This document shows, piece after piece, positions 25,997 through 38,713 of a stretch of DNA of 49,892 nucleotides (within the stretch, counting starts at the first letter, position 1; the number at the start of each line of letters is the position of its first letter). The notes below the pieces were generated by a model. It did not search any database. It was not told where the DNA came from and worked only from the letters and a program-made list of their open reading frames with translations. The DNA is from Candidatus Dactylopiibacterium carminicum (lineage in GTDB: Bacteria > Pseudomonadota > Gammaproteobacteria > Burkholderiales > Rhodocyclaceae). A program made the position numbers and the translations under genes. The stretch lies in NCBI RefSeq assembly GCF_014736495.1, contig NZ_MDUX01000024.1:1-49892 (forward strand). Direction: 5' to 3'.

Positions 25997-27391
25997 TCAG
26001 GACTCGCCATTGACCAGTCGCGCCGCCACACCGCCGATGGAACCAGCGCCCATGGTCAGGACCACATCACCGTCACAGGCCACCTCGCGCAAGCGCGCCG
26101 GCATGTCGGCAATCTCCTCCACGAACACCGGCTCGACCTTGCCGGCCACGCGCAACGCGCGCGCCAGCGCGCGCCCGTCCGCAGCCACGATGGGCGGCTC
26201 ACCGGCGGCATATACGTCCGCCAATACCAGCGCATCCACGGTGCCGAGCACCTTCACGAAATCCTCGAAACAGTCGCGCGTACGGGTGTAGCGATGCGGC
26301 TGGAAGGCCAGCAGCAGGCGCCGCTCAGGAAACGCGCCGCGCACGGCAGCCAGCGTGGCAGCCATCTCCACCGGGTGATGGCCGTAATCGTCGATGATCG
26401 TGCATTGCCCGCCCCCTGGCAGGGGCAGTTCGCCGTAGCGCTCGAAGCGCCGGCCCACGCCACGGAATTCGGCCAGCCCTTTCTGGATTGCCGCATCGGA
26501 CACCCCCAGCTCGGTCGCGACCGCAATCGTCGCCAGCGCGTTAAGCACGTTGTGCTGCCCGGGCAGATTCAGCACGATGGGCAAACGGTGCAGCTCGCCG
26601 TTCTGGCGCACGCAGTCGAAATGCATCTGTGCACCCACCGCGCGCACATTCTCGGCCCGCACCTGGGCGTCGGCAGAAAGACCGTAACGCACCACCTGCT
26701 TGGATACGAAAGGGATGATCTCGCGCACATGCGGATCATCGGCGCACAGCACCGCCACTCCGTAGAAAGGCAGGCGATGCAGGAAATCCACGAAGGCCTG
26801 GCGCAACTGGGCAAAATCGTGGCCGTAGGTATCCATGTGATCAGCGTCGATGTTGGTCACCACCGAGATCACCGGGCTGAGGAAAAGGAAGGATTTATCC
26901 GACTCATCGGCCTCGGCTACCAGCACCTCGCCGCTGCCCAGGCGCGCATTGGCGCTTGCCGCGTTGAGACGACCGCCGATCACGAAAGTCGGATCGAGCC
27001 CGCCTTCGGCCAGCACGCTGGCAACCAGGCTGGTGGTGGTCGTCTTGCCGTGGGTGCCGGCAATCGCCACGCCCTGCTTGATGCGCATCAGCTCGGCCAG
27101 CATCTGCGCACGCGGCACCACCGGGATCTGCCGGGCACGTGCCTGGATCACCTCCGGGTTGTCGTTATGCACTGCGCTGGAGATCACCACGGCGTCGGCT
27201 TCCGCCACATGCTCGGCGGCATGGCCGATATGCACCGTCACGCCGCACTGGCGCAGGCGGCGCGTAGCCGCGCTGTCGACCAGATCCGATCCGCTCACCT
27301 GGTAACCCAGATTGGAAAGCAATTCGGCGATGCCGCTCATGCCAGCGCCACCGATCCCGACGAAATGGATCTTCCTGACCTTGTGTTTCAT
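25997..27391 (-). CDS. murC: UDP-N-acetylmuramate--L-alanine ligase
   Basis: MurC adds L-Ala to UDP-MurNAc. The start is placed at the ATG at 27391 ([18 protein letters not shown]), giving 464 aa; the frame upstream lacks similarity. The Rossmann loop [14 protein letters not shown], the P-loop GTHGKTTTT and the DYGHHPVE motif are intact. It is 211 bp downstream of murG, the second largest gap in the cluster; no gene was seen in that gap. Confidence 0.96.
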   Translation of the reverse strand: MKHKVRKIHFVGIGGAGMSGIAELLSNLGYQVSGSDLVDSAATRRLRQCGVTVHIGHAAEHVAEADAVVISSAVHNDNPEVIQARARQIPVVPRAQMLAELMRIKQGVAIAGTHGKTTTTSLVASVLAEGGLDPTFVIGGRLNAASANARLGSGEVLVAEADESDKSFLFLSPVISVVTNIDADHMDTYGHDFAQLRQAFVDFLHRLPFYGVAVLCADDPHVREIIPFVSKQVVRYGLSADAQVRAENVRAVGAQMHFDCVRQNGELHRLPIVLNLPGQHNVLNALATIAVATELGVSDAAIQKGLAEFRGVGRRFERYGELPLPGGGQCTIIDDYGHHPVEMAATLAAVRGAFPERRLLLAFQPHRYTRTRDCFEDFVKVLGTVDALVLADVYAAGEPPIVAADGRALARALRVAGKVEPVFVEEIADMPARLREVACDGDVVLTMGAGSIGGVAARLVNGES

Positions 27392-27602
27392 GCGCGGATT
27401 CCTTGTTGCCCGCGACCGAACTTGCACATGCCTGTTCCTGTCTCACATCTGATTTGCCGCGAACCACGCATCGCGACAGCACCACTGGCGCGGTGCGCGC
27501 GCAGTGTCGCAAAAAAGCCCGCGCCGCACACGTCTTGACGCTGGGCCGGAAACCCGCCCCGCCATGCGGCACAAGGCTTGGCAACAAAACCACGGATTGC
27601 GC

Positions 27603-28688
27603 TCATGCCGGCCTCCGTCGCGCGAGCGCTTCACAGCAGTCCGCCGCGGCCGCAGCCGCTTCGGGCCGTGCGAGCGCACGGGCCGCCTCGGCCATCGCCA
27701 GCAGACGATCGCGGTCCAGCGCCCGGATCTGCGCCGCCAGCGCTTCGGCGGTCAACGCGGCTTGCGGCAGCAACAGCGCCGCCCCCTTGTCGGCCAGATA
27801 ACGCGCATTTCCGGTCTGATGGTCATCGACCGCATGCGGGAAAGGCACGAGGATGCTGGCCACGCCCGCCGCCGCCAGCTCGGCCACGGTCAGCGCACCG
27901 GCGCGGCAGATCACCAGGTCTGCCTCCGCGTAACGCCTGGCCATATCGCCGATGAATGGCAAAAGTTCTCCCTCGACGCCGGCCGCCGCATAGGCGGCGC
28001 GCAAGGCTTCGATCTGCCGCTCGCCGGATTGATGTGTCACGACGGGACACTCTTCTGCCGGGATTTTCGCCAGTGCTTCGGGCAACACGCGGTTGAGCGC
28101 CTCGGCCCCCAGAGAACCGCCAACCACAAGAATGCGCAGCGGCCCGGCGCGGCCGGCGAAACGCCTGGTCGGCGCCGGCAACGCCGCGATATCTTCACGC
28201 ACCGGATTGCCCACATGGCGCGCCTTGGCGATGGCATCGGGAAAACCCGCCAACACGGCATCGGCCACGCCAGCCAACACACGATTGCTCAGCCCGGCCA
28301 CGGAATTCTGCTCATGCACCACCAGCGGCCGACCTTGCAGCGAGGCCATCATGCCGCCCGGGAAGCTCACATAACCGCCCATGCCCAACACCACGTCCGG
28401 CTGCACACGGTGGATCGCCCGCCAAGCCTGCCAGAAACCACGCAAGAGATTCAACGGCAACAGCAGCTTGGCACGCAGCCCCTTGCCACGCAGGGCACCA
28501 AAGCGGATCCACGCCAGTTCATACCCATAGGCCGGCACGATGCGGCCTTCCATGCGGTCCTCATTGCCCAGCCAGGCGATCTGCCAGCCGCGCGCACGCA
28601 GTGTTTCGGCTACGGCCACGCCAGGATAGATGTGCCCGCCTGTGCCACCGGCCATCACCAGAAGTTTGGGAGCGCGTTGCGCTGGCAT
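27603..28688 (-). CDS. murG: UDP-GlcNAc--lipid I N-acetylglucosaminyltransferase
   Basis: MurG turns lipid I into lipid II on the inner membrane face. The product from the ATG at 28688 has 361 aa. It shows the N-terminal GGTGGHIYPG loop, the second Gly-rich GYVSFPGG, VHEQNSVAGLSNR and the C-terminal HQSGE and CRAGALTVAELAAAG motifs. The ATG shares its A with the ftsW stop (TGATG). Confidence 0.97.
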   Translation of the reverse strand: MPAQRAPKLLVMAGGTGGHIYPGVAVAETLRARGWQIAWLGNEDRMEGRIVPAYGYELAWIRFGALRGKGLRAKLLLPLNLLRGFWQAWRAIHRVQPDVVLGMGGYVSFPGGMMASLQGRPLVVHEQNSVAGLSNRVLAGVADAVLAGFPDAIAKARHVGNPVREDIAALPAPTRRFAGRAGPLRILVVGGSLGAEALNRVLPEALAKIPAEECPVVTHQSGERQIEALRAAYAAAGVEGELLPFIGDMARRYAEADLVICRAGALTVAELAAAGVASILVPFPHAVDDHQTGNARYLADKGAALLLPQAALTAEALAAQIRALDRDRLLAMAEAARALARPEAAAAAADCCEALARRRPA

Positions 28689-29898
28689 CAGTTGCCTCCC
28701 CTCGACACCTGGCGGTTCTCCCAATCGATCCGCAACACGATGGCCAGAGCCAGGCAGTTGGCAAGAATGCCTGAGCCACCATAGCTCATCAGGGGCAAGG
28801 TCAATCCCTTGGTAGGCAGTACCCCCATGTTCACACCCATGTTGATCAGCGACTGGCCGCCCAGCCATAGCCCCACACCCTGCGCCACCAGACCGGCATA
28901 GTGCTTCTCCAGTTGGTGCGCGCGCCGCGCAATGGCGAAGCAGCGATGCACCACCAGCGCGAACAGCGATACGACCACCATCACCCCGGCAAAACCGAGC
29001 TCTTCGGCAATCACCGCGAGCAGGAAATCGGTATGCGCTTCAGGCAGGTAGAAGAGCTTCTCGATGCTTGCTCCCAGGCCGACACCGAACCATTCACCAC
29101 GACCGAAGGCGATCAATGCATGCGAGAGCTGATAGCCGCTGCCCAGCGGATCTTTCCAGGGATCGACGAAGTTCACCAGCCGCTGCAAGCGGTAAGGCGA
29201 TGTCAGCGCCAGAAAGGCAAAGATCGCCAGCGCCATCACGATCAGCACGGCGAAGATGCGCAGGTTCAAGCCGCCCAGGAACAAGATGCCGAAGGAGATG
29301 CTGCTGATCACCACCAGCGCGCCGAAGTCCGGCTCGCGCAGCAGCAGGAAACCTACCGCCGCCACCATGCCGGCCACGGGCAGGAAAGCTTTCTTGAAGC
29401 TGCGCATATGCGGCAACTTGCGTGCGGTGAAATCCGCCACGTAAAGCGCGGCGGCGAGTTTCATGAATTCGGAGGGTTGTACCGAGATCGGCCCCAGCGG
29501 GATCCAGCGCCGCGCGCCGTTCACCTCGCGCCCCACATGCGGCACCAGCACCAGGATCAGGGACAGCACGCCGACCAGCGCGAGCCAGGGAGAGAGCTTC
29601 TCCCAGGTTTTTACCGGCACCTGAAAGGCGATTAACCAGGCGAGCACGCCGATGGCCAGAAACGCCACATGACGCACCAGGAAGAAATCGGCACGGTAAC
29701 CGGAAAGCCGGCTGCCCTCGGCAAAGGCGATCGAGGAGGAATACACCATCACCAGACCGAACAGCAGCAGCAGCGTGGCCGACCAGAAAAGAGACTGGTC
29801 GAGTTCTCCCGGCGATTGCTGCACGCCGCCAAGGCGCCCCGGCCCCAGCCCGGGCGAACGGAAGGTACGGTCGGCCCAATCCAGGAGCCCTTGCGTAC

Positions 29899-29902
<4 letters not shown>
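28688..29902 (-). CDS. ftsW: lipid II polymerase / SEDS protein FtsW
   Basis: FtsW is the septal peptidoglycan glycosyltransferase working with FtsI. The 404-aa protein has about ten membrane helices and the SEDS signatures GARRWIPLGPISVQPSE and LTDFLLAVIAEELG-type loops, with the C-terminal LPLMSYGGSG motif. It overlaps murD by 4 bp. Confidence 0.96.
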
Positions 29903-31254
<1,352 letters not shown>

Positions 31255-31258
31255 GGAA

Positions 31259-32359
31259 TCAACGCAGCTTGAGGGTGGAAAGGCCGAACAGCACCAGCAT
31301 CAGGGTGATGATCCAGAAGCGCACCACGACCTGGGTTTCCTTCCAACCACCCAGTTCGTAGTGGTGATGCAGCGGCGCCATGCGGAAGATGCGCTTGCCG
31401 CCGGTCCAGCGGAAATAGGCTACCTGCAGCATCACCGACAGTGTCTCGGCGACGAATAGTCCGCCCATGATGAAGAGCACGATCTCCTGGCGGACGATGA
31501 CGGCCACGGTACCCAGCGCAGCGCCCAGAGCCAGCGCGCCGACGTCTCCCATGAAGACCTCGGCCGGATAGGCGTTGAACCACAGGAAACCCAGCCCGGC
31601 TCCAGCCATCGCGCCGCAGAACACCGCAAGTTCGCCGGTCCCGGCGATGTAGGGCACGCCCAGATACTTGGAGAAACCGACGTGCCCTGCCACATAGGCG
31701 AAGATCGCCAGTGCCGCAGCCACCATCACGGTGGGCATGATGGCCAGGCCGTCCAGCCCGTCGGTGAGGTTCACCGCGTGGCTGGTGCCGTTGATTACGA
31801 AGTAGCTCAGTGCCACGAAGCCGAACAGCCCCAGTGGATAGGCCACGCTCTTGAAGAAAGGCACGATGAGCTGTGTATGAGCCGGCGTATCGGCGCTGTA
31901 ACCCAGGTAGAGCGCTGCCGCCAGTGCGATCAGCGAGGTCCACAGGTATTTCCAGCGGCTGGGAAGACCCTTGGGGTCGCGATGCACCACCTTGCGCCAG
32001 TCATCCACCCAGCCCACGGCACCGAAGCCCAGCGTCACCAGCAACACGACCCAGACGTAATCGCTGGAGAGATCTCCCCACAGCAATGTGGTGACTCCGA
32101 TGGCGATCAGCACCAGCGCGCCGCCCATGGTGGGCGTACCAGCCTTGGTGAGGTGGGATTTGGGACCATCGTCGCGCACGGCCTGGCCGATCTTCTTCTT
32201 CGCCAGCCAACGGATCACCGGCGGCCCGAAGATGAAGGAGATCACCAGCGCGGTGAGCACCGCCAGCATCGCGCGCAGCGTGATGTAGCCGAACACGTTG
32301 AAGGCCCGGATATTGAGGCCTTCGACACTGGCCATCCAGAGAGCGAGTTTGAGTAGCAT
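31259..32359 (-). CDS. mraY: phospho-N-acetylmuramoyl-pentapeptide transferase
   Basis: MraY transfers phospho-MurNAc-pentapeptide to undecaprenyl phosphate, giving lipid I. The 366-aa protein has ten predicted membrane helices and all the MraY motifs: [24 protein letters not shown] (catalytic Asp pair), [10 protein letters not shown] and [15 protein letters not shown]. It starts 14 bp after the murF stop. Confidence 0.97.
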   Translation of the reverse strand: MLLKLALWMASVEGLNIRAFNVFGYITLRAMLAVLTALVISFIFGPPVIRWLAKKKIGQAVRDDGPKSHLTKAGTPTMGGALVLIAIGVTTLLWGDLSSDYVWVVLLVTLGFGAVGWVDDWRKVVHRDPKGLPSRWKYLWTSLIALAAALYLGYSADTPAHTQLIVPFFKSVAYPLGLFGFVALSYFVINGTSHAVNLTDGLDGLAIMPTVMVAAALAIFAYVAGHVGFSKYLGVPYIAGTGELAVFCGAMAGAGLGFLWFNAYPAEVFMGDVGALALGAALGTVAVIVRQEIVLFIMGGLFVAETLSVMLQVAYFRWTGGKRIFRMAPLHHHYELGGWKETQVVVRFWIITLMLVLFGLSTLKLR

Positions 32360-32373
32360 CGTTCAGTCTTTCA

Positions 32374-33738
32374 TCAGGCAGCAGGGGGGACGATCAGGGC
32401 ATTGACCACGCGCTCCATGCGCATGAAACGCGAGCCCTTGACCAGAACCACCACCTCGGAGCCCAGCGCCAGGCGCAGGGCATCAATCAGTTCCTCGCAA
32501 CTGGCGAAATGCTCGCCACCCGCGCCGAAATTCCGTGCGGCCAGCGCACTTTGCTCCCCCAGCGCGAACAGGCGATCGACGCCCGCACTCTTTGCGTAGC
32601 CACCGATCTCGTCGTGATACTGCGCGCTCATTTCGCCGATCTCGCCCATGTCTCCCAGCACCAGAATCTTCTGGCCGGGTGCATAGGTCAGCACATCGAT
32701 GGCCGCACGCACGGAATCCGGATTGGCGTTGTAGGTATCGTCGAGCAGGATGGCACCACCTTCGGCCTGCCGACGCTGCAGACGCCCTCCAGCACCGGCA
32801 AAGCGCTCCAACCCCTGCGCCACGGCGGCCAGCGGCGCACCGGCGGCCAGACACGCGGCAGCTGCGCCCAGCGCGTTGCGCACGTTATGCAGACCGGGGA
32901 TGGGCAGTTCGAAATCGATTTCGCCTTCAGCGCTGCGCAGATGCACCTGGCTGCCAAAAGTCTTGATCGCGGCAGTGCCACCGACGTCCGTCGCATCTCC
33001 CAGACCGAAGGAAACGCTGCGGGCCGGACCGTGATTGGCTCTCCACCAATCGGCATGTGGATCGTCGGCATTGATCACGGCGACCCCTTCTTCAGGCAAC
33101 GCCCGATAGATCTCGCCCTTTTCCGCCGCGACCGGACGCAGCCCGCCCATGCCAGCCAGGTGAGCACGCTGGGCGTTGGTGACGATGGCCACGCCGGGAC
33201 GGGTGATGGCGGCCAGTGGCGCGATTTCCCCGGGATGATTCATGCCCATCTCGATCACCGCGGCGCGGTGATGCGCGCGCAGGCGCAGCAGCATCAAGGG
33301 CACGCCGATGTCATTATTCAGATTGCCCTGGGTAGCCAATACGGCATCCTCACCGAGCCAGGCACGCAAGATCGCAGCACACATTTCCTTGACCGTGGTC
33401 TTGCCGTTGCTGCCGGTCACGCCGATCACGGGTATGGCAAAATGGGCGCGCCAGAAAGCCGCCAGCGTACTCAGCGCCTGGCGCGTATCGGCCACGCGGA
33501 TGAGCGGGAAGCCCGCTACCGCCAACGGCACATCGGCTGCAACGATGGCACCGGCTGCACCTTGGGCGGCAGCTTCGGCGATGAAGTCATGCGCATCAAA
33601 ACGCTCGCCACGCAGGGCGATGAACAGCTTGTCGCGCAGATCCTCGCGAGTGTCCGTGCTGACGGCCGCGAAGGCGCGCGAGCTGCCTTCCAGGGAGGCG
33701 CCCAGCGCCGCCGTGACCTTTGCCAGCGTCATCATCAT
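32374..33738 (-). CDS. murF: UDP-N-acetylmuramoyl-tripeptide--D-alanyl-D-alanine ligase
   Basis: MurF adds D-Ala-D-Ala. The 454-aa product has a P-loop GSNGKTTVKE, EMGMNHPGEI, and DDTYNANPDS. The first of three consecutive ATG codons (33738) overlaps the murE stop as ATGA, so that start is preferred. Confidence 0.96.
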   Translation of the reverse strand: MMMTLAKVTAALGASLEGSSRAFAAVSTDTREDLRDKLFIALRGERFDAHDFIAEAAAQGAAGAIVAADVPLAVAGFPLIRVADTRQALSTLAAFWRAHFAIPVIGVTGSNGKTTVKEMCAAILRAWLGEDAVLATQGNLNNDIGVPLMLLRLRAHHRAAVIEMGMNHPGEIAPLAAITRPGVAIVTNAQRAHLAGMGGLRPVAAEKGEIYRALPEEGVAVINADDPHADWWRANHGPARSVSFGLGDATDVGGTAAIKTFGSQVHLRSAEGEIDFELPIPGLHNVRNALGAAAACLAAGAPLAAVAQGLERFAGAGGRLQRRQAEGGAILLDDTYNANPDSVRAAIDVLTYAPGQKILVLGDMGEIGEMSAQYHDEIGGYAKSAGVDRLFALGEQSALAARNFGAGGEHFASCEELIDALRLALGSEVVVLVKGSRFMRMERVVNALIVPPAA

Positions 33739-35249
33739 GTCAGTGCTCCCTGATGGCGCGCTCCACGCGCCCATTCGCCCAACGCGGCCTGCGCGTGTGT
33801 GGCATCGCTGAAGCTGTGGCGCTCGCCCTTGATTTCCTGATAGTTCTCGTGCCCCTTGCCGGCGATCAGCACCACGTCGTTGTCTCCCGCTTCGAGCACG
33901 CTGCGGTGGATGGCTTCGGCGCGATCCACGATGCAGGTGGCCTGCGGCGCTGCCGCCGCGATCTGGGCCACGATCGCCTGCGGATCCTCGCTGCGCGGGT
34001 TGTCACTGGTAATCACCGCAGCATCCGCCAAGCGGGCAGCCACCTCACCCATCATCGGACGCTTGCCGGGATCGCGATCGCCACCGCAGCCGAATACACA
34101 GACCAGCCGCCCACCGCGTGAAGACACGGTGGCACGCAGCGAATGCAGCACCTGCTCCAGCGCATCCGGCGTGTGGGCGTAATCGACGATCACCAGAGGC
34201 TCGCCGATACCGCCCAGTGTCTGCATGCGCCCCTCGGGCGGCGTCAGTTCGCGCAGGGCCTCCACCACTGCCGGAAATTCGAAACCGGAAGCGAGCAGAC
34301 TGGCTGCCACGGCCAGCAGATTGGAAACATTGAACTGACCGACCAGGCCGACGGACATGTCAGCCCGCTGGCCGTCGAAATTCAGTGCGAAACGCATGCC
34401 TGCCGGCGTGGTGCGCAACTGCTCGGCCACCAGCATGTGCTGCGCTGGCGCGGCCGCAGCGTTGTCCGGGATCAGGCTGTAGCCATACACCGGCAGCTTG
34501 CGTTCGACCAGACGCCGGGCTTGCACCACGCCCATCAGGTCGTCGAAATTCAGCACCGCAGCCTCCAGCCCCGGCGCATCGAAGAGCTTCGCCTTGGCCG
34601 CCGCATAGGCTTCCATGCTGTGGTGATAGTCGAGGTGGTCGCGCGTCAGGTTGGAGAGCACGGCGACCTTGAAGCGGCAGGCGGAAACGCGCCCCTGGTC
34701 CAGACCGATGGAGGAAACCTCCATCGCCACGGCTTCCGCCCCCTGGGCCAGGAAGCCGGCCAGCGCTTCCTGCAGCAGGATGGCATCCGGCGTGGTATTC
34801 GCAGAAACGTTCAGGCGACCAGGAAAACCGGTGCCCAGCGTGCCGATCACCGCACAACGACGCCCGAGCGCGTTGAACGCGCGCGCGATCCACTGGCTGA
34901 TCGAAGTCTTGCCGTTGGTGCCGGTAACACCGATGGTCCAGAGTTTCTCCGAAGGACGGCCGAAAGCCTCATCCGCGATGTCGCTGGCCATCCAGCGCAA
35001 GCGGTCGACCGGCAGATTGGGCAACTGCAGGCTGGTATCCCATTCGAAGCCCTCACGCTCCCAGAGCACGGCAGCGGCACCACGCGCCACGGCGTCGCGG
35101 ATATGCAGGCGGCCATCGCTGCTGTGGCCGGGATAGGCCAGAAAGATGTCTCCCGGCCGGATCAGGCGTGAATCTGCACAAACGCGCCGGGCGTTCTCCG
35201 CTCCGGCGCGCAACAGGGTGAGGATGCTGGTGGCAAGCTGTGAGGTCAC
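33735..35249 (-). CDS. murE: UDP-MurNAc-L-Ala-D-Glu--meso-2,6-diaminopimelate ligase
   Basis: MurE adds the third residue of the stem peptide. The 504-aa protein has the P-loop GTNGKTSIS, the DHLDYH motif and the DNPRSEDP motif; DNPR is the signature of meso-DAP-adding enzymes, which fits a Gram-negative cell wall. It starts with GTG overlapping the ftsI stop (GTGA). Confidence 0.97.
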   Translation of the reverse strand: MTSQLATSILTLLRAGAENARRVCADSRLIRPGDIFLAYPGHSSDGRLHIRDAVARGAAAVLWEREGFEWDTSLQLPNLPVDRLRWMASDIADEAFGRPSEKLWTIGVTGTNGKTSISQWIARAFNALGRRCAVIGTLGTGFPGRLNVSANTTPDAILLQEALAGFLAQGAEAVAMEVSSIGLDQGRVSACRFKVAVLSNLTRDHLDYHHSMEAYAAAKAKLFDAPGLEAAVLNFDDLMGVVQARRLVERKLPVYGYSLIPDNAAAAPAQHMLVAEQLRTTPAGMRFALNFDGQRADMSVGLVGQFNVSNLLAVAASLLASGFEFPAVVEALRELTPPEGRMQTLGGIGEPLVIVDYAHTPDALEQVLHSLRATVSSRGGRLVCVFGCGGDRDPGKRPMMGEVAARLADAAVITSDNPRSEDPQAIVAQIAAAAPQATCIVDRAEAIHRSVLEAGDNDVVLIAGKGHENYQEIKGERHSFSDATHAQAALGEWARGARHQGALT

Positions 35250-36994
35250 ATATCCCCCCGCAGATTGCCGACGTTCTGTGACGCCAGCCGTAGTGGCGCA
35301 GGCGGTGCATCAGGCCTTATCCCCAGGGTTCGCAATGCGCCGGCCGTGATCTGTGAGAACACCGGGCCAGCCACCTCACCGCCGAAGTGCTTGCCTGCGC
35401 TGGGCTCATCGATGATCACGGCCACGATCAGGCGCGGATCCGATGCTGGCGCGATACCGACGAAAGACGACAGGTACTTGTTGGTATACCGCCCGTTTTC
35501 CAGTTTGTGCGCCGTACCGGTCTTGCCTGCGATGCGATAACCGGGCACGGCAGCGCGCGTGGCCGTGCCGCCCGGCGCCACGACGGATTCCATCATGCCC
35601 AGAACCTGACTGGCGACTTCACGGCTGAAGACACGCTTGCCGTGCACCACGGGCGCATCGACACGGGTGAGCGACAGCGGGATCAGCTCCCCTTCGCGTG
35701 CGAAGGCCATGTAGGCATGCACCAGTTGCATCGTGGTGACCGAAACACCGTGCCCATAGGCCATCGTGGCCTGTTCGATCGGCCGCCAGGTCTTCCAGGG
35801 GCGCAGGCGCCCGCCGACTTCGCCCGGGAAGCCCACGCGCACCGGCTGGCCGAAGCCCAGGTCACTGTAGGTCTGCCACATCTGCTCGGGCGCAAAGGTG
35901 AGCGCCATCTTCGCCGAACCGATGTTGGAGGACTTCTGGATGATCTGCGCCACGGTCATGGGCCCATCCTGATGGTGCGAATCGCGGATGGTGGCGCCGT
36001 CCAAGGTGAGCTGTCCGCCATTGACGTCAACCAGGGTGTCGGCACGGAAACGGTTGGACTCCAGTGCCATAGCGGCCACGAAGGGCTTCATCGTCGAGCC
36101 GGGCTCGAAGCTGTCGGTCACCACGCGGTTGCGCAGCTGCTCCCCGGACAAGCGTGACCGGTTGTTCGGGTTGTAGGTGGGGTTGTTGACCAGTGCCAGC
36201 ACCTCGCCGGTCCGGGCATCGACCACCAGTGCGGCGCCGGACTTGGCACGCATGTTTTGCACCGCCTGCTTCAATGCGCTGTAGGCCAGGAACTGGATCT
36301 TGGAATCCAGTGCCAGCTGCACCGTGGCGCCATCCTGCGGACGGCGGATGGTTTCCACGTCCTCGACGATCTGGCCGCGCCGGTCCTTGATCACGCGCCG
36401 CGATCCCGGTTGCCCGGAAAGCTGGTCATTGAAAGCCAGCTCGATGCCTTCTTGCCCCTTGTCGTCAATGTTGGTGAAGCCGACCATGTGCGCCACCATC
36501 TCGCCGGCCGGATAGTAGCGACGGTACTCATCCTGCGCCTGGATACCGGGCAGCTTGAGTGCCAACGCGGCTTCCGCCACGTCTGGCGCCACAGCGCGCG
36601 CCAGATAGACGTAGTCGCGACCGCTGGAGAGGCGCCGATTGATGTCGCTCGGCTCGACCTCCAGCACCTTGGCCAGCTGTATCACCTGCGCAGGCGAGAG
36701 CTGGGCCATGTCCGGAATCGCAGCGATGGACTTGACCGGCGTGCTGGTGGCCAGCGTATCGCCGTGGCGATCCACCACCTTGCCGCGCGTGGCTGGCAAT
36801 TCGAGGGTGCGTGCATAACGCGACTCGCCCTTGCGCTGCAGGAATTCCTGGTTGACCCCTTGCAGATACATCGCGCGGCCGACCAGCACGGTGGAGCCGA
36901 TCAGCATCAGGGCCAGCACGACGCGTGCCCGCCAGCCGGGAACACGGCTTTCCAGCAACGGGTTGTGATTGAAAGAGGTATGCAGGCGGGTCAT
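35246..36994 (-). CDS. ftsI: septal peptidoglycan transpeptidase FtsI (PBP3)
   Basis: FtsI cross-links septal peptidoglycan. From the ATG at 36994 the product has 582 aa: a short cytoplasmic tail, a single membrane helix (about 24-44), a PBP dimer domain and the transpeptidase domain with SXXK S300-T-M-K, SxN S355-S-N and KTGT (491-494). The start overlaps the ftsL stop as ATGA; the frame upstream is only a ftsL shadow. Confidence 0.97.
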   Translation of the reverse strand: MTRLHTSFNHNPLLESRVPGWRARVVLALMLIGSTVLVGRAMYLQGVNQEFLQRKGESRYARTLELPATRGKVVDRHGDTLATSTPVKSIAAIPDMAQLSPAQVIQLAKVLEVEPSDINRRLSSGRDYVYLARAVAPDVAEAALALKLPGIQAQDEYRRYYPAGEMVAHMVGFTNIDDKGQEGIELAFNDQLSGQPGSRRVIKDRRGQIVEDVETIRRPQDGATVQLALDSKIQFLAYSALKQAVQNMRAKSGAALVVDARTGEVLALVNNPTYNPNNRSRLSGEQLRNRVVTDSFEPGSTMKPFVAAMALESNRFRADTLVDVNGGQLTLDGATIRDSHHQDGPMTVAQIIQKSSNIGSAKMALTFAPEQMWQTYSDLGFGQPVRVGFPGEVGGRLRPWKTWRPIEQATMAYGHGVSVTTMQLVHAYMAFAREGELIPLSLTRVDAPVVHGKRVFSREVASQVLGMMESVVAPGGTATRAAVPGYRIAGKTGTAHKLENGRYTNKYLSSFVGIAPASDPRLIVAVIIDEPSAGKHFGGEVAGPVFSQITAGALRTLGIRPDAPPAPLRLASQNVGNLRGDM

Positions 36995-37254
36995 GGTGTG
37001 ACGCCTCCAAGACTGACCACCGAAGTCGGGGATTCCATCTTCAGTACGCGGCGCGCCAGCCGCTCGACCGTAGGCAGCGCAGCCACGGCCTGTTGCTCGA
37101 TGTCGAGCTGATTCCATTCCACCTGCAGCGCCTGGGCTCGACGCTGCTCGCGCTCGATCTCGGTGACCAGCTTGCGCGACTTGTGCTGGGTACTGACCAC
37201 GCCCAGCGCGCTCGCCACGGCAAGTGCCACCAGCACGGCAGTCAGGCGGACCAT
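36991..37254 (-). CDS. ftsL: cell division protein FtsL
   Basis: FtsL is a short bitopic divisome protein. The 87-aa product has one membrane helix (about 4-21) and a periplasmic coiled-coil leucine-zipper-like part ([18 protein letters not shown]). It begins inside the 3' end of rsmH (13-bp overlap) and ends in the ftsI start. It is identified more by position and architecture than by strong sequence motifs. Confidence 0.92.
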   Translation of the reverse strand: MVRLTAVLVALAVASALGVVSTQHKSRKLVTEIEREQRRAQALQVEWNQLDIEQQAVAALPTVERLARRVLKMESPTSVVSLGGVTP

Positions 37255-38204
37255 GATTGGGCTCCGTCGAAAGCGGCGCCGGTACGACTGGCCACGCGCA
37301 TGATGGCGCTGCGCGCACGCGGATTGGCCGCGACCTCGCCCTCAGAGGGGCGGATCGCGTCGCCAGCCAGCGTGAGCGGCGGTTGCGGACGCAATGCCTC
37401 GCGCACCGGCAGCCCTCGCGGCAAGGCAGGCGGTTTCGCGTGATCGCGCATGAAGCGCTTCACGATGCGGTCTTCCAGCGAATGGAAGGCGATCACCACC
37501 AGACGTCCCCCTGTGTTCAGTCGCGCCACTGCCTGCGGCAGGATCAGCGACAGTTCTTCAAGTTCGCGATTGACGCAAATCCGTAGAGCCTGGAAGGTCC
37601 GCGTCGCGGGGTGCAGGCCCGGCTCGCGTGTCCGCACCGTTTGCGCCACGATCTGGGCAAGCTGGCCTGTGGTTGCAACAGGGCCCCCTTGCCGAGCAGC
37701 ATCAATCGCCTTTGCAATCGCATGAGCAAACCGTTCTTCACCGTATCCCCTCAGCACGTTGGAGATTTCGGCCACGCTCGCGCGGGCCAGCCACTGCGCG
37801 GCAGATTCACCACGCGTCGTATCCATGCGCATGTCCAGCGGCGCATCGAATCTGAAACTCATTCCCCGCTCGGGTTCGTCCAGTTGCGGCGACGACACCC
37901 CGAGATCCATCAGCACGCCATCGACGTGCCGCACATCCATTCCATCCAGCGTTGCCGCCAGCGCCGAGAAAGGCTCGTGCACCAGTTGCAGCCGCTCATC
38001 CTGCAGTGCCCGCACTGCCTCAATGGCACGCGGATCGCGATCGAAGGCGATCAGCCGCCCTGCAGGCCCCAACCGGGCAAGGATCGCCCTGCTGTGCCCA
38101 CCACGCCCGAAAGTGGCATCCACATAGACGCCATCCGGCTTCACTTCCAGCGCGGCAACTGCTTCTTCCAGCAGCACCGTGATGTGCGCAGCAGCCGCAC
38201 TCAC
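37242..38204 (-). CDS. rsmH: 16S rRNA (cytosine-1402-N4)-methyltransferase
   Basis: RsmH (MraW) methylates C1402 in the 16S rRNA decoding centre. The GTG at 38204 overlaps the mraZ stop (GTGA), giving 320 aa that begin [15 protein letters not shown]; longer frames only shadow mraZ. The SAM-binding GRGGHS, the [12 protein letters not shown] motif and the [11 protein letters not shown] signature are intact. Confidence 0.96.
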   Translation of the reverse strand: MSAAAAHITVLLEEAVAALEVKPDGVYVDATFGRGGHSRAILARLGPAGRLIAFDRDPRAIEAVRALQDERLQLVHEPFSALAATLDGMDVRHVDGVLMDLGVSSPQLDEPERGMSFRFDAPLDMRMDTTRGESAAQWLARASVAEISNVLRGYGEERFAHAIAKAIDAARQGGPVATTGQLAQIVAQTVRTREPGLHPATRTFQALRICVNRELEELSLILPQAVARLNTGGRLVVIAFHSLEDRIVKRFMRDHAKPPALPRGLPVREALRPQPPLTLAGDAIRPSEGEVAANPRARSAIMRVASRTGAAFDGAQSWSA

Positions 38205-38653
38205 AGCGCCAGATTCTCGAAACCCGCCGGCAGACCCGCACTGGCGAACTGAGCAGCCGCTTCGGCCTGCTGCTGCGCCCAGATCTCTTCCGACCACAAC
38301 TCGAAATGCGAACCCATGCCAACCAGGCGGACGGATTTGTCCAGCTTCGCCCAGGCCCGCAGCTCGGGCGCAACCAGGACACGCCCCACGGCATCCATCA
38401 ATTCGTCGCGCGCGTTGCCGACGATCAGGCGTTTCAGGCGTGCAGCATTGATATCGAAGCTGGGCGCGGCATTGATGCGATCCCGGATCGGCTCCCAGGC
38501 CAGCGCCGGATACACCAGCAGGCAACCGTGCGGATGAGCGGTGAGCACCAGGTTGCCGGCGCAGGCCTCCAGCAGCGCATCACGATGCCGCGCCGGGACG
38601 CCCAAGCGCCCCTTCGCATCGAGATTCAGTGCCGTTGCGCCCTGAAAGAACAT
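38201..38653 (-). CDS. mraZ: transcriptional regulator MraZ
   Basis: MraZ is an AbrB-fold protein that represses the division cluster by binding repeats in its own promoter. The 150-aa product has two tandem SpoVT-AbrB-like halves, each with the D-x-x-GR motif ([13 protein letters not shown] near 12-24 and [14 protein letters not shown] near 87-100). It is the first gene of the cluster and the operator boxes are 61-95 bp upstream. Confidence 0.95.
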   Translation of the reverse strand: MFFQGATALNLDAKGRLGVPARHRDALLEACAGNLVLTAHPHGCLLVYPALAWEPIRDRINAAPSFDINAARLKRLIVGNARDELMDAVGRVLVAPELRAWAKLDKSVRLVGMGSHFELWSEEIWAQQQAEAAAQFASAGLPAGFENLAL

Positions 38654-38713
38654 TCCGCCCCCTGGTTAGCGGTGAGGTGGGGAAGCCGGGAAAACCACTT
38701 TCCCGCCGAACTT

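Noticed and set aside
25757..27538. 593-aa forward frame
   Set aside because: It runs antisense to ddlB and murC, which have all their motifs; it is a GC-bias shadow.
27504..28784. 426-aa forward frame
   Set aside because: It is antisense to murG, which is intact.
32509..33753. 414-aa forward frame
   Set aside because: It is antisense to murF; low-complexity His/Gln/Arg-rich composition typical of a shadow.
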